DNA of 14,830 bases from Podaxis mareebaensis (GCA_018524725.1 JAEUWP010000216.1:1-14830), one strand, 5' to 3'; positions 1 through 9,308 are shown, counted from the stretch's first letter. Made by a program: numbers and translations. The notes: generated by a model not told the origin, from the letters alone.

Positions 1-646
1 CGCACCTGGTTAGCCCCAAAAAGCAGAGAAGAAAAAGTGTGGGGGGGGGGGGGGAAGCACCAGGCAGAGGGGGGAGTGCAATTGGCGAATAAATTCTTGG
101 ACTCCAGAACAGAAATGAAGTCACAGAGGGCAGCGAATAAGCGGGGGTCAGGGGGAAATGACTCCTCTGAATCACAAAAGGCTCGGGATAGCATAATGAG
201 TGCACCTGAGGGTGTTTCATCTTCCTCATTATCATCAACCTTGCTGGGGGTGGACTCGGAGATAAGGTTGGAGGGAGCAGCTTTAGGAGTCTTCTGCTTG
301 AAGGGGGGGAGACAGGGAGGTCAAGCTCCATGTCAGAAGAGGACCTGCTCTGGAGTATCCCAGTAGCATGCCCAGAAGATGATGAAGGGGAGGGGGTTCC
401 TGGCTCTGATGAAGTCCACGAGAGTTTCTGCCACTCTTGCTGTGGGGGGCCTTGGGGGATCCAACTGCCAGGGTTGGAGGGAGTGCGAATGCCTTGGCTG
501 TTAGTGTCATCAATGGTCATCGCATTGAGATTTTCAATATATTCCCGCCATACTTTATCTTGCTGGCAGTCGTATTCACGATCTTTGCACTGCTGAGGAG
601 TCTCAGGGATAACAGATGGGCTTTTGCCCTTGCAACGATTGCCCAT
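1..646 (-). pseudogene. Ser/Pro-rich protein of unknown family, partial, probable frameshift
   Basis: On the minus strand a frame opens at an ATG at 646-644 (protein begins MGNRCKGKSPSVIPETP) and stays open to the left edge, so the 3' end is missing. The first ~115 residues are hydrophilic and Ser/Pro-rich, ending near DMELDLPVSPP. After the run of seven C (303-309 read as G on the plus strand) the frame that stays open becomes an unlikely Pro/Leu-rich string. The neighbouring frame reads more like protein (KQKTPKAAPSNLISESTPSK, then an acidic NEEDE stretch, then ALCDFISVLESKNLF). A one-base slip in the homopolymer therefore seems likely. That second frame meets a stop at 12-10, beyond a 14-base C run. 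I do not recognise the family. A retroelement ORF1/Gag-like role is a guess from the LINE fragment next door, which is on the opposite strand. Confidence 0.4.
41..54. repeat. G14 homopolymer
   Basis: Fourteen consecutive G on the plus strand. It lies inside the minus-strand reading frame, where it encodes prolines. Runs this long mutate and mis-sequence easily, so the frame beyond it is unreliable. Confidence 0.95.
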
Positions 647-732
647 AGTGATGAGCGCTTAACCACGATGATGGTGGTTACTGGAAGAGAAAGGTCAATG
701 AAGAATGTCCTTGGATGGCCACCTTCATATGA

Positions 733-1503
733 CACTCATGCAATGTTCTGATGCCCACCTCTCATCAAAATATCATTTCTTTGCAAGACTTTCAACTTAT
801 TTCTTTCTCCTTTCCAAAGAAGATTTATTTCATGAACTGTTACTTTGACCCCACTGATGATTCCTCTATCTCATTTCTTGAAGTGCACACCCACCTCCTC
901 CCAAAGTCTCTAGTTTGTGCCAGGGGTGACTTTAATTCTCATTCACCTGAATGGGACCCCCATATCACCCATCACACTGCTCAGGGTGATTTACTAACTG
1001 ACATCATGAACAGTCTAGGTCTTTCTTTATCTACACTGTCTGAGGACAAGTATACACATATCCCTTATGATGCTAATAAACATCTGTCTGTCATAGATCT
1101 CATTTTCATGATAGATGAACTGTCACAAAGTCCAGTCCATCAAATTCTCAATGACTGGCAATTCACATCTGACCACCACCCCCTCCTTACATCCCTCCCC
1201 ATTCCTTCCCCTTTCCAACCTTTCATCAAAAAGCTCACCATACCAAGGGATTCCAAAGAGGAAGCCACTTTCTTGTACTCTGTCAGGATTTGTCTCCAAG
1301 CCGTACTGCCTGTCTTCTATTCTGCCAACTACATCCACAACTATGCCAATACTATGTCCCAAATCATTGACCAAGAGTGGCAAAGAAATGCCAAACTTGT
1401 CAAGATATGTGCCTGCTCCAAGCCATGGTGGAACCCAAAGTGCTCTTCAGCACTAAGAGCCTTCCAATCCCACAAGTCCAAATCCAACTGGACTTGGTTT
1501 TGA
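733..1503 (+). pseudogene. LINE (non-LTR retrotransposon) endonuclease domain fragment
   Basis: The frame is open from 733 to a stop at 1501-1503. Counting from the ATG at 751, it carries hallmarks of the apurinic-like endonuclease/exonuclease/phosphatase domain of LINE ORF2: a core strand leading to MNCYFDPTDD (28-37), the metal-site motif GDFNSHSPEWDP (59-70), VIDLIF (114-119) and the catalytic SDHHPL (140-145). It then has the KPWWNPKCSSALRAFQ linker (224-239) that precedes the reverse transcriptase in Tad1/I-type fungal elements. The first part of the endonuclease, with its N-terminal catalytic residues, is absent, and no reverse transcriptase follows. The fragment is thus truncated at both ends and cannot be active. 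It ends where LTR-like sequence begins, which suggests interruption by a later insertion. The ATG at 751 is only the first Met and not a proven start. Confidence 0.85.
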
Positions 1504-2039
1504 TGCACCACGCTGACATGCCCCAAACAAAAATAGGGGCAAATCTAGACATTTTCAGCTGTTTAAACTGTGAAAATAACATAGTAAATTAAGTGGATGC
1601 TCCCCAATTACTGAACAAGGAAAAGAACATACCTAAAATAGAAGTAGCTACTCTGCTACAATGGAGTGAGCCCAAGGTCAACCAGAGGAGCTGGCAAGAC
1701 TGGTTATCTAGTACTCCAGACTTACATCTGTGAACCAGAGGGATGCTTCCTATGCAGGAAAACTGTACTGCATTGATTTCCCAAGTTCAGAAGCCAAGTT
1801 CAGTCTATTCTCAGAATAGCAGTCTTAATCTAAAGTCTATAATCTGCTCTGTTCGCATTATTGATACAGTAGCTATACTAGCTGCTTATCAGACTACAGC
1901 TAAGACATCTCTACCCTAAAGAAAAGATAGGAAAGCCCCAGGGCCCCAGATGGCAGTGAGGTAGCTACTGCTCAGAGAAATCCTGGAGCACAATAATTCA
2001 CATGTCTGAATGCACCGGAATGACCGGTTAGCTCTACAA

Positions 2040-2148
2040 GATAAAGAAAACACATGGAATGGACCTGGAATAACTCTTTACTAAGGAAAAACCTCAGTCA
2101 CTTGGTAGCTACTTTGGTCCAGACCTCCGAGATAAAGAAACCACATGG
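2040..2148 (+). repeat. Pair of 18-nt direct repeats
   Basis: GATAAAGAAAACACATGG (2040-2057) recurs as GATAAAGAAACCACATGG (2131-2148) with one difference and a 91-nt period. It lies upstream of the TATA box in the presumed U3 part of the LTR-like block, as enhancer-type repeats often do. Confidence 0.6.
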
Positions 2149-2356
2149 TAGATGATGAAGATCACCCTTAAAAATTGATTATCCAAGCCCAGACCAGTTA
2201 ACCATGCAGTCTTGGAGCCTACAGACAAGATATCCCTGAGCTTCAAGGCTCAAACTTATTCCAGAAATATTTATCCAGTTTCCATATGGTCCCAAGCGTT
2301 CTAGAAACCATGTAACATGTGATTTTGTACCTTCCTAGTTTGTATCTCATCTACAA

Positions 2357-2364
2357 TATATAAA
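2357..2364 (+). promoter_or_regulatory. TATA box of the LTR-like block
   Basis: TATATAAA followed by a C-run (TATATAAACCCCCC). The same arrangement, a TATA box then a C-rich stretch, occurs in the second LTR at 7239, which supports a plus-strand LTR promoter. Confidence 0.5.
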
Positions 2365-2812
2365 CCCCCCAGGCATGAGCTGGACAGGCAAGGAACCTGC
2401 TCCCAGTAGTGCATAAGGGATTGACCACTCAATTCTAAGTGCTAAGTGAGAGTTTAAGTGTTTCTTTGGTCATAGACCAATAAAAGACAAATCTAAAGAT
2501 GCCTAAGACTTCAGAAAAGACAAAAACACTTATAAAGAAAAAGACTTCTCAGCTATCCATGCTCCACTAGCGAGGTAGCTACTTATGTCAAACTGACCAC
2601 CTGGTGCTAAGAGAGCATTTCGAGTCGGCTGTTCTAAAGAAAAAGAGTAGTCTAGTTCAGTTCAAGTTAGTTTAAGTCAGTTAGTCTTAGAGTTTTAGAG
2701 TTCTTCTCTGATAACACTGTGTGTAAAGGGCACTGCTGTTATAGAGACCTTTATTCTGAGCTTGTGATTGTTTAGAACACTTTACTGAGCTCTATTTTGC
2801 TTTCACATAACA

Positions 2813-3319
2813 CCAACCTCCTCTATTTTCTGTTCATTGTCCCCCAGAACTCATCTGAGGACAGTAGTAGCTACTAAGCTGCATTTTGTCGTTGTTGTAA
2901 CTACTACCTTCATTTCTACCCTCTACAACGGATCAGTAAAAAATGACTCCTATCAATAGGGCCAGATCTGTATCATCATGGAAACCCTATCATAGAGGAA
3001 TATTCATAAAAGTGGAGTTTCTCAATTAGTAATAAAGGCAGAGGCCTAGACTTAGGATCATGTGAAGATTCCAGGGAAACAGTCATCATATTAAGACCAC
3101 AGAGTTATTAGACAACAAAAATTGTAGTTAAGAAACCAAGAAACAAGTTTCTAACTACACAGAACAAGAGATTGATAGTGACTAGAGAAAACAAACCTAA
3201 GGATGATACCCTAGGTATAGAGAGACGAGTCTCTAGTTACAAGGTAGAGTAGTAACAAAATAGAAAAGTTCAAAAAATAACAAGAGTTCAAAAATCCACG
3301 CGAGAAAGCCAGATATGCC
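2813..3319. other. Gene-free internal stretch of the LTR-flanked region
   Basis: AT-rich sequence between the LTR-like block and the end of the minus-strand pseudogene. I see no coding frame, no TGG-type primer-binding site and no terminator-like structure. In a plus-strand element this would be leader; for the minus-strand gene it would be 3' flank. Confidence 0.4.
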
Positions 3320-5638
3320 CTATTTCCCAGCCAAAGGCTCCTCTTCAGAAGACTCCTCAGAATCAGAGTCTGAGGATCCTGGAGCAGGAATGGACAGCCC
3401 AGAAGCAGGAGGAGGGGTTTGAATGCAAGGATTGGCAGGAGTAGCTGCACAAGAACTGGAGGCTGGGTCCTCATCAGATGACTCAGAGGATAAAGATGTG
3501 CTGGGGGCCAGGGATGGAGCCTTGATGGGAGATGACTTCCTTTGGACAGGAAGAGGTGAAGGCAGCTGTTCCTCACAAGGCTCAGCCATCATGACATCTT
3601 CAAGGTCCCCACTAACTTCCTCCTCATGAGACAGTTCTTTAGGAATGGGTGACATGCCCATGTGTTCCCTGGCTAGTTAATGGCAGTCCAACCAAGTAGG
3701 GGCAGCAGGGAGCTCAGGCCAGATGGCCAGCTTTGCCCCTATAGCAGTGTAAAGGTACTCCTCAAGATGACCTTGTGCAGTATAAAGACATGTGGAAGTC
3801 TCAGGAGCCCCTATGTCAGCATTCGGATTCTCCAAACACTCACAAGCCAGCTGGAAAAGCTGGTCTGCTTGTGCTTGGTTGTCAGCAAGACCAGCCTCAA
3901 CCCAATAGTTAGGGTTGTGGTGGTGATACTTCTCAGCCATCACCAGGTCCAGTGCGAACTCACTAAGTTGTGTCTGGTAGCTAGTGATGGCCAGGTGATG
4001 CTGCAACTTGAGAGCCTGGACTTGTGTCCAAGTGATACTCAAGCTGCAAAGACAGTTTCAAAGGTCTAGAAATCAAGTCAGACTCCAAATATAATGAAGT
4101 TATCAGAATCATAAAAAAAAAAAAAAACTTACAATGCTCACTAGATATTGTACCTACATGGTGCATCTCTGTGAGGTTCTGAACCAAGGCTGGGGGCTTC
4201 ATGTGACTGCATGAGGCTGCCCCTTGGTTTGACAGGGCTCATAAGGAACCCATTTGACTGTGAACTCTAAAGGGCATGTGATAGGATCATTGGGATCCTT
4301 CTCCTTGTCCTTGTCATCCAGGGACAGGGGCTTGTGGGTGCAAGGCACCCAACTGCAAATACAGTTAGGGCACTTAGGGTTTTCATCCCACATAGGGCCC
4401 TAGTGAGAAAGATAGGTCAGAGAATCATAAAGACATTAAAAACAGGACTTACCATGTCCTCTGCATGAGGAAGAGTAAAGAACTTACTGGCAGGATGAAG
4501 CCACTGGTAAGACACAACCACACCATGCTTGCATACCAAATCATCATTGGTATGTGGTGCTAGAGTGAAATTTTCAGGTGTCAGTAAAGGAATAGTTTAA
4601 AACAACTAAGAAATGTTACCCAGCTTGGGGGTGGTATCTCTGCCCTTGCCCTTACCCTTGGATTTGCCAGTCTCCTCACGATGCTTAGAACCAGTGTCTT
4701 GAGAACTAGTGGTTTTAGTGACCTTAGAAGGATGCAACGAAGTTTTACCACAGGACTGCTTCTTAGGACATGGGGAAGGTGAGATGCTAGGGGTCAGAGA
4801 AGGATGATAAAATTCCCCAGAAGAGATTTCCTTGCAAGGAGGGTCTCCAACCTTAGGGGCTTGAAGAAGTTGTCGCTTCTTCCTAGGCTTGGGAGCTAGA
4901 ATTGAAGAAAGGATTCAGTAAATAATCTTCAGGAAATTCTAGAGAAATAAAATGCTTACTCTGAGGGATGGACAGCCTGTTGGAAGGCCTGGCCTGTGGG
5001 GTAGGAAGCACAGGGATAGTGAGAGGAGGCCCTATAAATAATAACAGAAGTCAGAATGATATTTAATATAGAGATGTCTGGTAGGCAAATGATTCCTACC
5101 AAACAACTCTAGTGAGCAGGCAAGTAACATACCCACTCCAGCAGTAGTCTTCATCATCACTGGAAGGGCAAGTGCCCCTAAGCAAACATAGAGGATTAGT
5201 ATGAAATAAGAACAGGAGGTTCAGACACCTACCTTGTACCCATAAATGGGCTTCAACCACATTCCACTCACGAGCATCTTCCTTGTGCTGTTTATGGGCC
5301 TCCTCTTGGTGTTGGAAAGCCCAGCATTGTTCCTCTTCCTTCTTCTTTGTTTCAGCCTCACAAGCAACACATTCAGCCTTCTCATGAGCCCTGCAGACCT
5401 CCTCTTCTTTCTTCTTCCTCTCTTCTTCCTCTCTGGCTCAGCATTCAGACTCCTTGCAGGCTCAATGTTTTGCTTCCTTCCTGGCTTGCTTCTCTTCCTT
5501 TCTGCATTTCTTTTCCTTGGCTTCCCTTGTGACATGGGCTTCTTCTTCTTGTTCTTCAGCCTTCTTTCTCATGAGCAGGACTTCCAAGTCTTTGGAAGAT
5601 AAAGTCTTCAGGGAATTGATGGGTGAAGTTGGAGACAT
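3320..5638 (-). pseudogene. Degraded multi-exon coiled-coil / Cys-rich protein gene, antisense to flanking LTRs
   Basis: Seven exons can be traced on the minus strand: 5638-5233, 5177-5133, 5031-4960, 4895-4620, 4559-4453, 4399-~4133 and 4043-3320. Introns are GT-AG, 53-101 nt, and the first five junctions keep phase. Exon 1 starts MSPTSPINSLKTLSSKDLEV and continues as a Lys/Glu-rich coiled coil to AREWNVVEAHLWVQ, with in-frame TGA at codons 59 (5464-5462) and 67 (5440-5438). Exon 4 is basic (GKSKGKGKGRD). Exons 5-6 carry spaced cysteines (DENPKCPNCICSWVPC), a possible metal-binding patch. Exon 6 meets a TGA at 4201-4199, and the 6-7 junction needs a frame change. Exon 7 is helical (ITSYQTQLSEFALDLVMAEK ... 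EYLYTAIGAKLAIWPELPAAP), has an in-frame TAA at 3679-3677, and ends in an acidic Ser tail (SSDSDSEESSEEE) with a stop at 3322-3320. I recall similar coiled-coil plus Cys-rich proteins among repetitive hypothetical proteins of mushrooms but cannot name the family. Function is unknown. Confidence 0.6.
4113..4127. repeat. A15 homopolymer inside an intron
   Basis: Fifteen A on the plus strand. On the minus strand it is a poly-T tract directly after the GTAAGT donor of the last intron of the coiled-coil pseudogene (4132-4044). Confidence 0.9.
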
Positions 5639-6448
5639 GATAGGAGCACTTGGAAAGATTCAGCAGAGTAGTGAGGAATTGGCTAGTGTCAAGTTCCTCT
5701 ATTTAACAGGACATGGATATCTGCAGACTTGGATGAGATTCATCCCAGAAATTAATTAGAATTAAACTTCTAGTTAACACAGAATACAGAAGATGCAAGC
5801 AGGTTTATCCTAGAAATAGGGTAAAAACTTGTAGCGAAAAATATGAGTTCTCCATTTCTGCAATGGAAATGAACCCAATATTCACAGAAGTTCTAGAAAT
5901 GATCTATGGGATCACAATTAGAATCAGTAGCTATATGACATAGATCTCATGAAGCTGATCTATAGCACTCAGGGACAGGATGTTTGGGATCTGCGAAAAT
6001 CTAAAATTAGATGGAAGAAGTGCTTGAGAGAACAGAAATCTTGAGACTTCTCCAGACAAACCTCACTCCAAGCTTTCTGTAGCGACAGCCTCAGAGAACA
6101 ACAGAAGATTCCCAGGGTTATGGGTTTTCAAGATTGGAAATTCAAGCTAGGGAATTTCTCAGCAGAAGGAAATACAGAATTGCAGAATCTCATAGCGGAG
6201 GAACTAAGTCTGCATGAGATTCCATAAGCAAAATACAATATGGCATTAACTAGTGTCCCCCGACATGCCCACAGATATTCTCATGATAAAGATGAGTATA
6301 TCGAGCCCTTAAAAATCAGCAAGAGATCTCAACGCGAGGAATTAGCTCACGAGGATCATAGTTAGACCAAAGTCAGGGAACCAGTACAGACATAAGATAC
6401 TATCAACAGTAGTCCATCACAAAGGTGACTGAGGACAGTCATTTATAG
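5639..6448. other. Gene-free internal stretch upstream of the second LTR
   Basis: About 800 bases with no credible coding frame on either strand. For the minus-strand pseudogene this is 5' flank and should hold its promoter, but no clear TATA box was found. For a plus-strand element it is the segment just before the polypurine tract. Confidence 0.4.
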
Positions 6449-6459
6449 TGGGGGGGAGA
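6449..6459 (+). other. Polypurine tract (second-strand primer site)
   Basis: An almost pure G/A tract (GTGGGGGGGAGA) lies directly before TGTTACGG. This is the expected layout at the 3' end of the internal region of an LTR retrotransposon, and it fixes the element orientation as plus strand. Confidence 0.65.
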
Positions 6460-7708
6460 TGTTACGGTCTAAACTGTTTTCAGCCATGAAAACAGTATCT
6501 AGGTTATAATATAATCGAGTTTTATGGTTAGAATAACAGACTATGAACCCACACTAGAAGAAATCTCAGCACCTCACAAGGGTTAACCCAGTAGTATAGT
6601 CTAGGCACCTAGATCGGGAAAACTGTACTGACTGGACACATCCATATGCCATTGATTCAGTATCATCACTGAAGTCAGGATTATATTACTGAGGACTATT
6701 CATCAACCACATCCTCGTGAGGAACCTTTCTCACATGAGTGACATTAAGGATTACCTCATTCAATAGTATGCTTAGCTGCCACTATGCACCAAAGACCTA
6801 GCTCAGCTATGACCTCAGCAGGTGAAGTCCAAGTCAGAAGAGAGAACTACTCCACTAAGGGATCGATGCATCATCTCAGTAGAAGTGATTCATTGACCTT
6901 GCGAGATGCCAAAACCATGCAACTCATTAACAGTCAGTGATTCAAATCAGCTTAGCGAGAAACATGGAGAACAAAGATTCATAATACTATTGAGTCAATA
7001 ATGATGAATGGTATTACACACACAGTAGACCTGGTCAGCAAGAACTGATAAATATCATACACATGTACTTTGTCAGTCCATGTGTCCAGTAAAAACGCAT
7101 ATGCGTTCACCACCAGAACACCCTATTGGACAGAGAATAATGTAGATTATAAATTATATGACTCTGTACTTGTACACATAATCCTTTGTTGAGTCAGAAT
7201 ATTGTAACCTTAGATTATAATCACTCCTCAGCTCATAATATAAAAATCCCCTCGATGACACAAGGTGAAGCAAGGGAATTCCTGCTGAGCTTCACTTAGA
7301 GGGTTGTTGTATATTCAACAATCATTGAAGTGATAGTTAAGTGTTTATAGGAGTTTTCTTCAGTTGATGCAACCTACTAGCAAGAGCCAGAACAAAGACC
7401 CAGTAGTTCCCTCAGAAGTTTCCATAAGTTGAGAATCAGAAGTTAGCCTTAGCAGGGTTAACTAGGAGTACATCACAGCTGTGTATTGCTGGTCAGAGCA
7501 CTTATCGGTACGAGTCAGTATATTTCTAAGTAGTAGTGAGGGATTGCTCTCACTACCTTCAGTTCTTTGGTACTTGTGTATCATAGTGATGCTATGTCAG
7601 AGACTTGTCAATTTAAGAACAAACAGTCTAGTTCAGTCTTGAACTGGGGAATTGTCGAGACCACCTCACGACAGCATCCAGAAATCCTCACATCAAGCAA
7701 AGATAACA
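6460..7708 (+). mobile_element. 3' LTR, 1249 bp
   Basis: It begins TGTTACGG directly after a polypurine tract and ends GATAACA, giving the TG...CA rule with a TGTTA/TAACA inverted terminus. A perfect hairpin, CTGTTTTCA (6474-6482) and TGAAAACAG (6487-6495) with a 4-nt loop, lies just inside the left end. A TATA box (TATAAAAA, 7239-7246) with a C-rich stretch marks the start of transcription, leaving ~450 bp of R/U5. It resembles the block at 1516-2812 in order of motifs but not base by base. No 5-bp target duplicate of the following CCAAG was found beside the other LTR. Gypsy-type is likely from LTR length and polypurine tract, but no pol gene is present to prove it. Confidence 0.7.
7239..7246 (+). 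promoter_or_regulatory. TATA box of the 3' LTR
   Basis: TATAAAAA followed by TCCCCTC, ~780 bp into the LTR. The position corresponds to the TATA box in the related upstream block. Confidence 0.5.
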
Positions 7709-7863
7709 CCAAGCACATACACGTTCCCCCACTCCTTCACAACTCTTCCCCTTACCTTTTTACATTCCTAGAGAGTGTTTTGAGCTTGCATCACTTCATT
7801 ATCCCTTTCATTTCTGAATCAGAGTCCCCCACGAACTTGCTAGGGTGTGGCTTTTGGTAATAC

Positions 7864-8323
7864 TATTTTATATTTCACTTCACATTATCTCTTTTAGCTG
7901 TTATATTCTATAGTAATCCATTTGCTGCCCCATCACCACAATATCTCTTTTGCCAGTGATTCTCTTCTTCAGAGCTCTGGTGAACAGACCATATACGTTG
8001 GCTGGACCCAATGTTCCAAACTGGGTTCAGAGATGTGTCCATAAGGTGTCTGGTTCTGTTCTACCATGAAGCAGCATGGAATCAGGCAATGTGTTTTCAA
8101 TAATCGATAAGGCTTGTGCCTTCATCTGATTCTGCCATGCTGTTTCAGCTGCATCATTCTGGGCAGGTGCTGTCGCTGTTCCATTGGTCAGGGACCAGCC
8201 TGTTTCTGTGGAACCAGTAACACTAATCAAGGAAAGTGCTCCTTGAAGGCAATGAGCCCAGAACTTATAGTTAGAGGGGCCCTCAAGTTTGGGAAGTGAT
8301 TGAGTAGCAATAGTCAAAGCCAT
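7864..8323 (-). pseudogene. Copia-type Gag N-terminal fragment
   Basis: The minus-strand ATG at 8323 starts MALTIATQSLPKLEGPSNYK followed by FWAHCLQGAL. The LPKLxGPSNYxxW pattern typifies the N-terminus of Ty1/Copia Gag (DUF4219/UBN2-like) in fungi and plants. The helical stretch AETAWQNQMKAQALSIIENTLPDSMLLH then TEPDTLWTHL also fits, with A..W..xDxxA....I...L. An in-frame TGA at 8029-8027 interrupts it, but the frame continues in family style (TQFGTLGPANVYGLFTRALKKRIT). It decays near 7900, with several stops beyond. No protease, integrase or reverse transcriptase follows, because the 3' LTR at 6460-7708 begins ~155 bases further on. The start lies 58 nt downstream of the LTR end, a short leader normal for Copia elements. 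The element is a truncated relic. Confidence 0.8.
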
Positions 8324-8381
8324 ATTTGATGTATCAAAGAGATTGGTGGTTAGATAATTGACTAAGCATGATAAATGGGGG

Positions 8382-8968
8382 TGTTAGTATAATGCATGTA
8401 TACAGATAACAGTGAAGGTAGAGAATAGGCTTATCCCAAGACATCTTTATCTCAATCCTAATTTAATAGGAGAGAACCCTCAGAAGGAGAGTCTTGGAGC
8501 CCATAACCTGACAAGGGGAGAACAGTTGCTGCTATACAAGCATAGCATTAGTGGAGAGTAAACCAGTTACTCACAATCCGAGGCTGGTTGAACTGGAAGG
8601 TACGGTAGGAGATGCAGGAAGGGTGAGTTGAGAGGAGTACCAGAGAAGGTGATACTGAATTGAAAGTAGTGAGGAATGTTGAGCTTAGAGTAGCTGAGTA
8701 GTCGAGTAGATGAGGAATGTAAAACTCCAGTGAAGTAAGTATGCTACTACATGAAGGTTTAAATACCATAGAGCTACAATACTGGGTCAAGGGTAAAATA
8801 CATGCATGAGTAAGAAAGCATAAGGCATATGCATGTATAACATGAGTAATGTGCATGTAAAGAATAAAGATAGAAAGAACATGACTCTACTGTATGCTAC
8901 AGGAGTCATCTGCAGTCAGAGAACGTTTCTACTAGTCATAATCCATGAGGATATGAGTAATACTAACA
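8382..8968 (-). mobile_element. 5' LTR of the truncated Copia element, 587 bp
   Basis: The ends form a perfect 9-bp inverted repeat, TGTTAGTAT (8382-8390) and ATACTAACA (8960-8968), with TG...CA termini. On the minus strand the block holds a TATA-like TATTTAAA (8765-8758) followed by a CT-rich tract, and it ends 58 nt before the Gag start. This makes it the 5' LTR of a minus-strand element. The presumed U3 (higher coordinates) is rich in TGCATG motifs: ATGCATGTAT occurs at 8392-8401 and 8829-8838, and ATGAGTAA at 8805, 8842 and 8953. The matching 3' LTR is not in the window, so a target duplication cannot be tested. No tRNA-complementary primer site was recognised after the LTR. Confidence 0.75.
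8758..8765 (-). promoter_or_regulatory. TATA-like box of the Copia LTR
   Basis: TATTTAAA on the minus strand, about 200 nt into the LTR, followed downstream by pyrimidine-rich sequence typical of a fungal transcription start region. Confidence 0.4.
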
Positions 8969-9308
8969 CAGGCCATACATCTACATATGTGTGTAAAAAG
9001 TATTAATAGAAATGGATCAATCTAATCATAGCACGAAGCTATAGAGGGTTCCAAAAATATATTTACTCTGTCAATGCAGAGCATATGAGATGAGGATGCA
9101 GCATGTATTGCCATTGGCAAGTATACGTGTAAGCATCATGCTGATTCATTCCTCAACAACAACATACCATTAGACTATGTGACCCCACAAATGTTATATA
9201 TACATATTAAATTTTATAATAATTCTTATGATACTGTGGACACATTGGACTATCCGTCCCCAGTTCTGGCACTAGCTTCTTGACCGTCCAGGTGCAGCTT
9301 CTGAGACT
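8969..9308. other. Intergenic, AT-rich
   Basis: Between the Copia LTR and the first ATG of the Ser/Pro-rich pseudogene. It includes a very AT-rich patch (9192-9235). No coding frame, RNA gene or clear promoter element was seen. Confidence 0.4.

Larger units (their letters stand above)
1516..2812 (+). mobile_element. LTR-like block (upstream LTR or solo LTR), diverged
   Basis: Non-coding sequence that shares collinear short patches with the better-defined LTR at 6460-7708. These are TCTAGACATTTTCAG near its start, the 13-mer GAAAACTGTACTG (1758-1770), a TATA box (TATATAAA, 2357-2364), an AGTTTAAGTGTTT patch near 2450, GTCTAGTTCAGTTC near 2650, and a terminus of ATAACA (2807-2812), followed in both LTRs by CCAA. 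GATAACA at 2710-2716 is an alternative end. The left boundary is approximate: the LINE frame ends at 1503, and TG dinucleotides at 1504 and 1516 are candidates. No primer-binding site could be recognised. The patches show a shared family, but the two LTRs are too different to be recent products of one insertion. Confidence 0.5.
1644..2874. repeat. Five dispersed copies of the palindrome GTAGCTAC
   Basis: Perfect GTAGCTAC occurs at 1644-1651, 1961-1968, 2105-2112, 2575-2582 and 2867-2874, and I found it nowhere else in the window. A near copy (GTAGCTAT) is at 1869. By chance an 8-mer should appear about 0.2 times in the whole window. The copies sit in and just beyond the LTR-like block, which suggests a protein-binding site in an LTR promoter. 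Confidence 0.7.

Noticed and set aside
437..751. Plus-strand frame containing NGHRIEIFNIF, which looks faintly like a LINE endonuclease strand
   Set aside because: It is antisense to the longer minus-strand frame, and the true endonuclease strand is MNCYFDP at 832 onward.
5221..5535. Arg/Lys-rich minus-strand frame
   Set aside because: A shifted frame of the same coiled-coil exon. The other frame joins properly to the start and to the downstream exons, although it has two TGA stops.
5246..5602. Hydrophobic Phe/Leu-rich plus-strand frame resembling a membrane protein
   Set aside because: It is the complement of a Lys/Glu-rich coiled-coil exon on the minus strand with matching splice sites.
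7567..7860. Open frame of 97 codons on the plus strand
   Set aside because: It begins inside the LTR and runs past its end, and the translation resembles no known domain.
8371..8390. A G-rich tract before TGTTAG that could be a plus-strand polypurine tract
   Set aside because: The Gag frame and the TATA box are on the minus strand, so this G-run is better read as leader sequence after the 5' LTR.
8548..8856. Minus-strand frame of 102 codons
   Set aside because: It lies wholly inside the Copia LTR and has no domain character.
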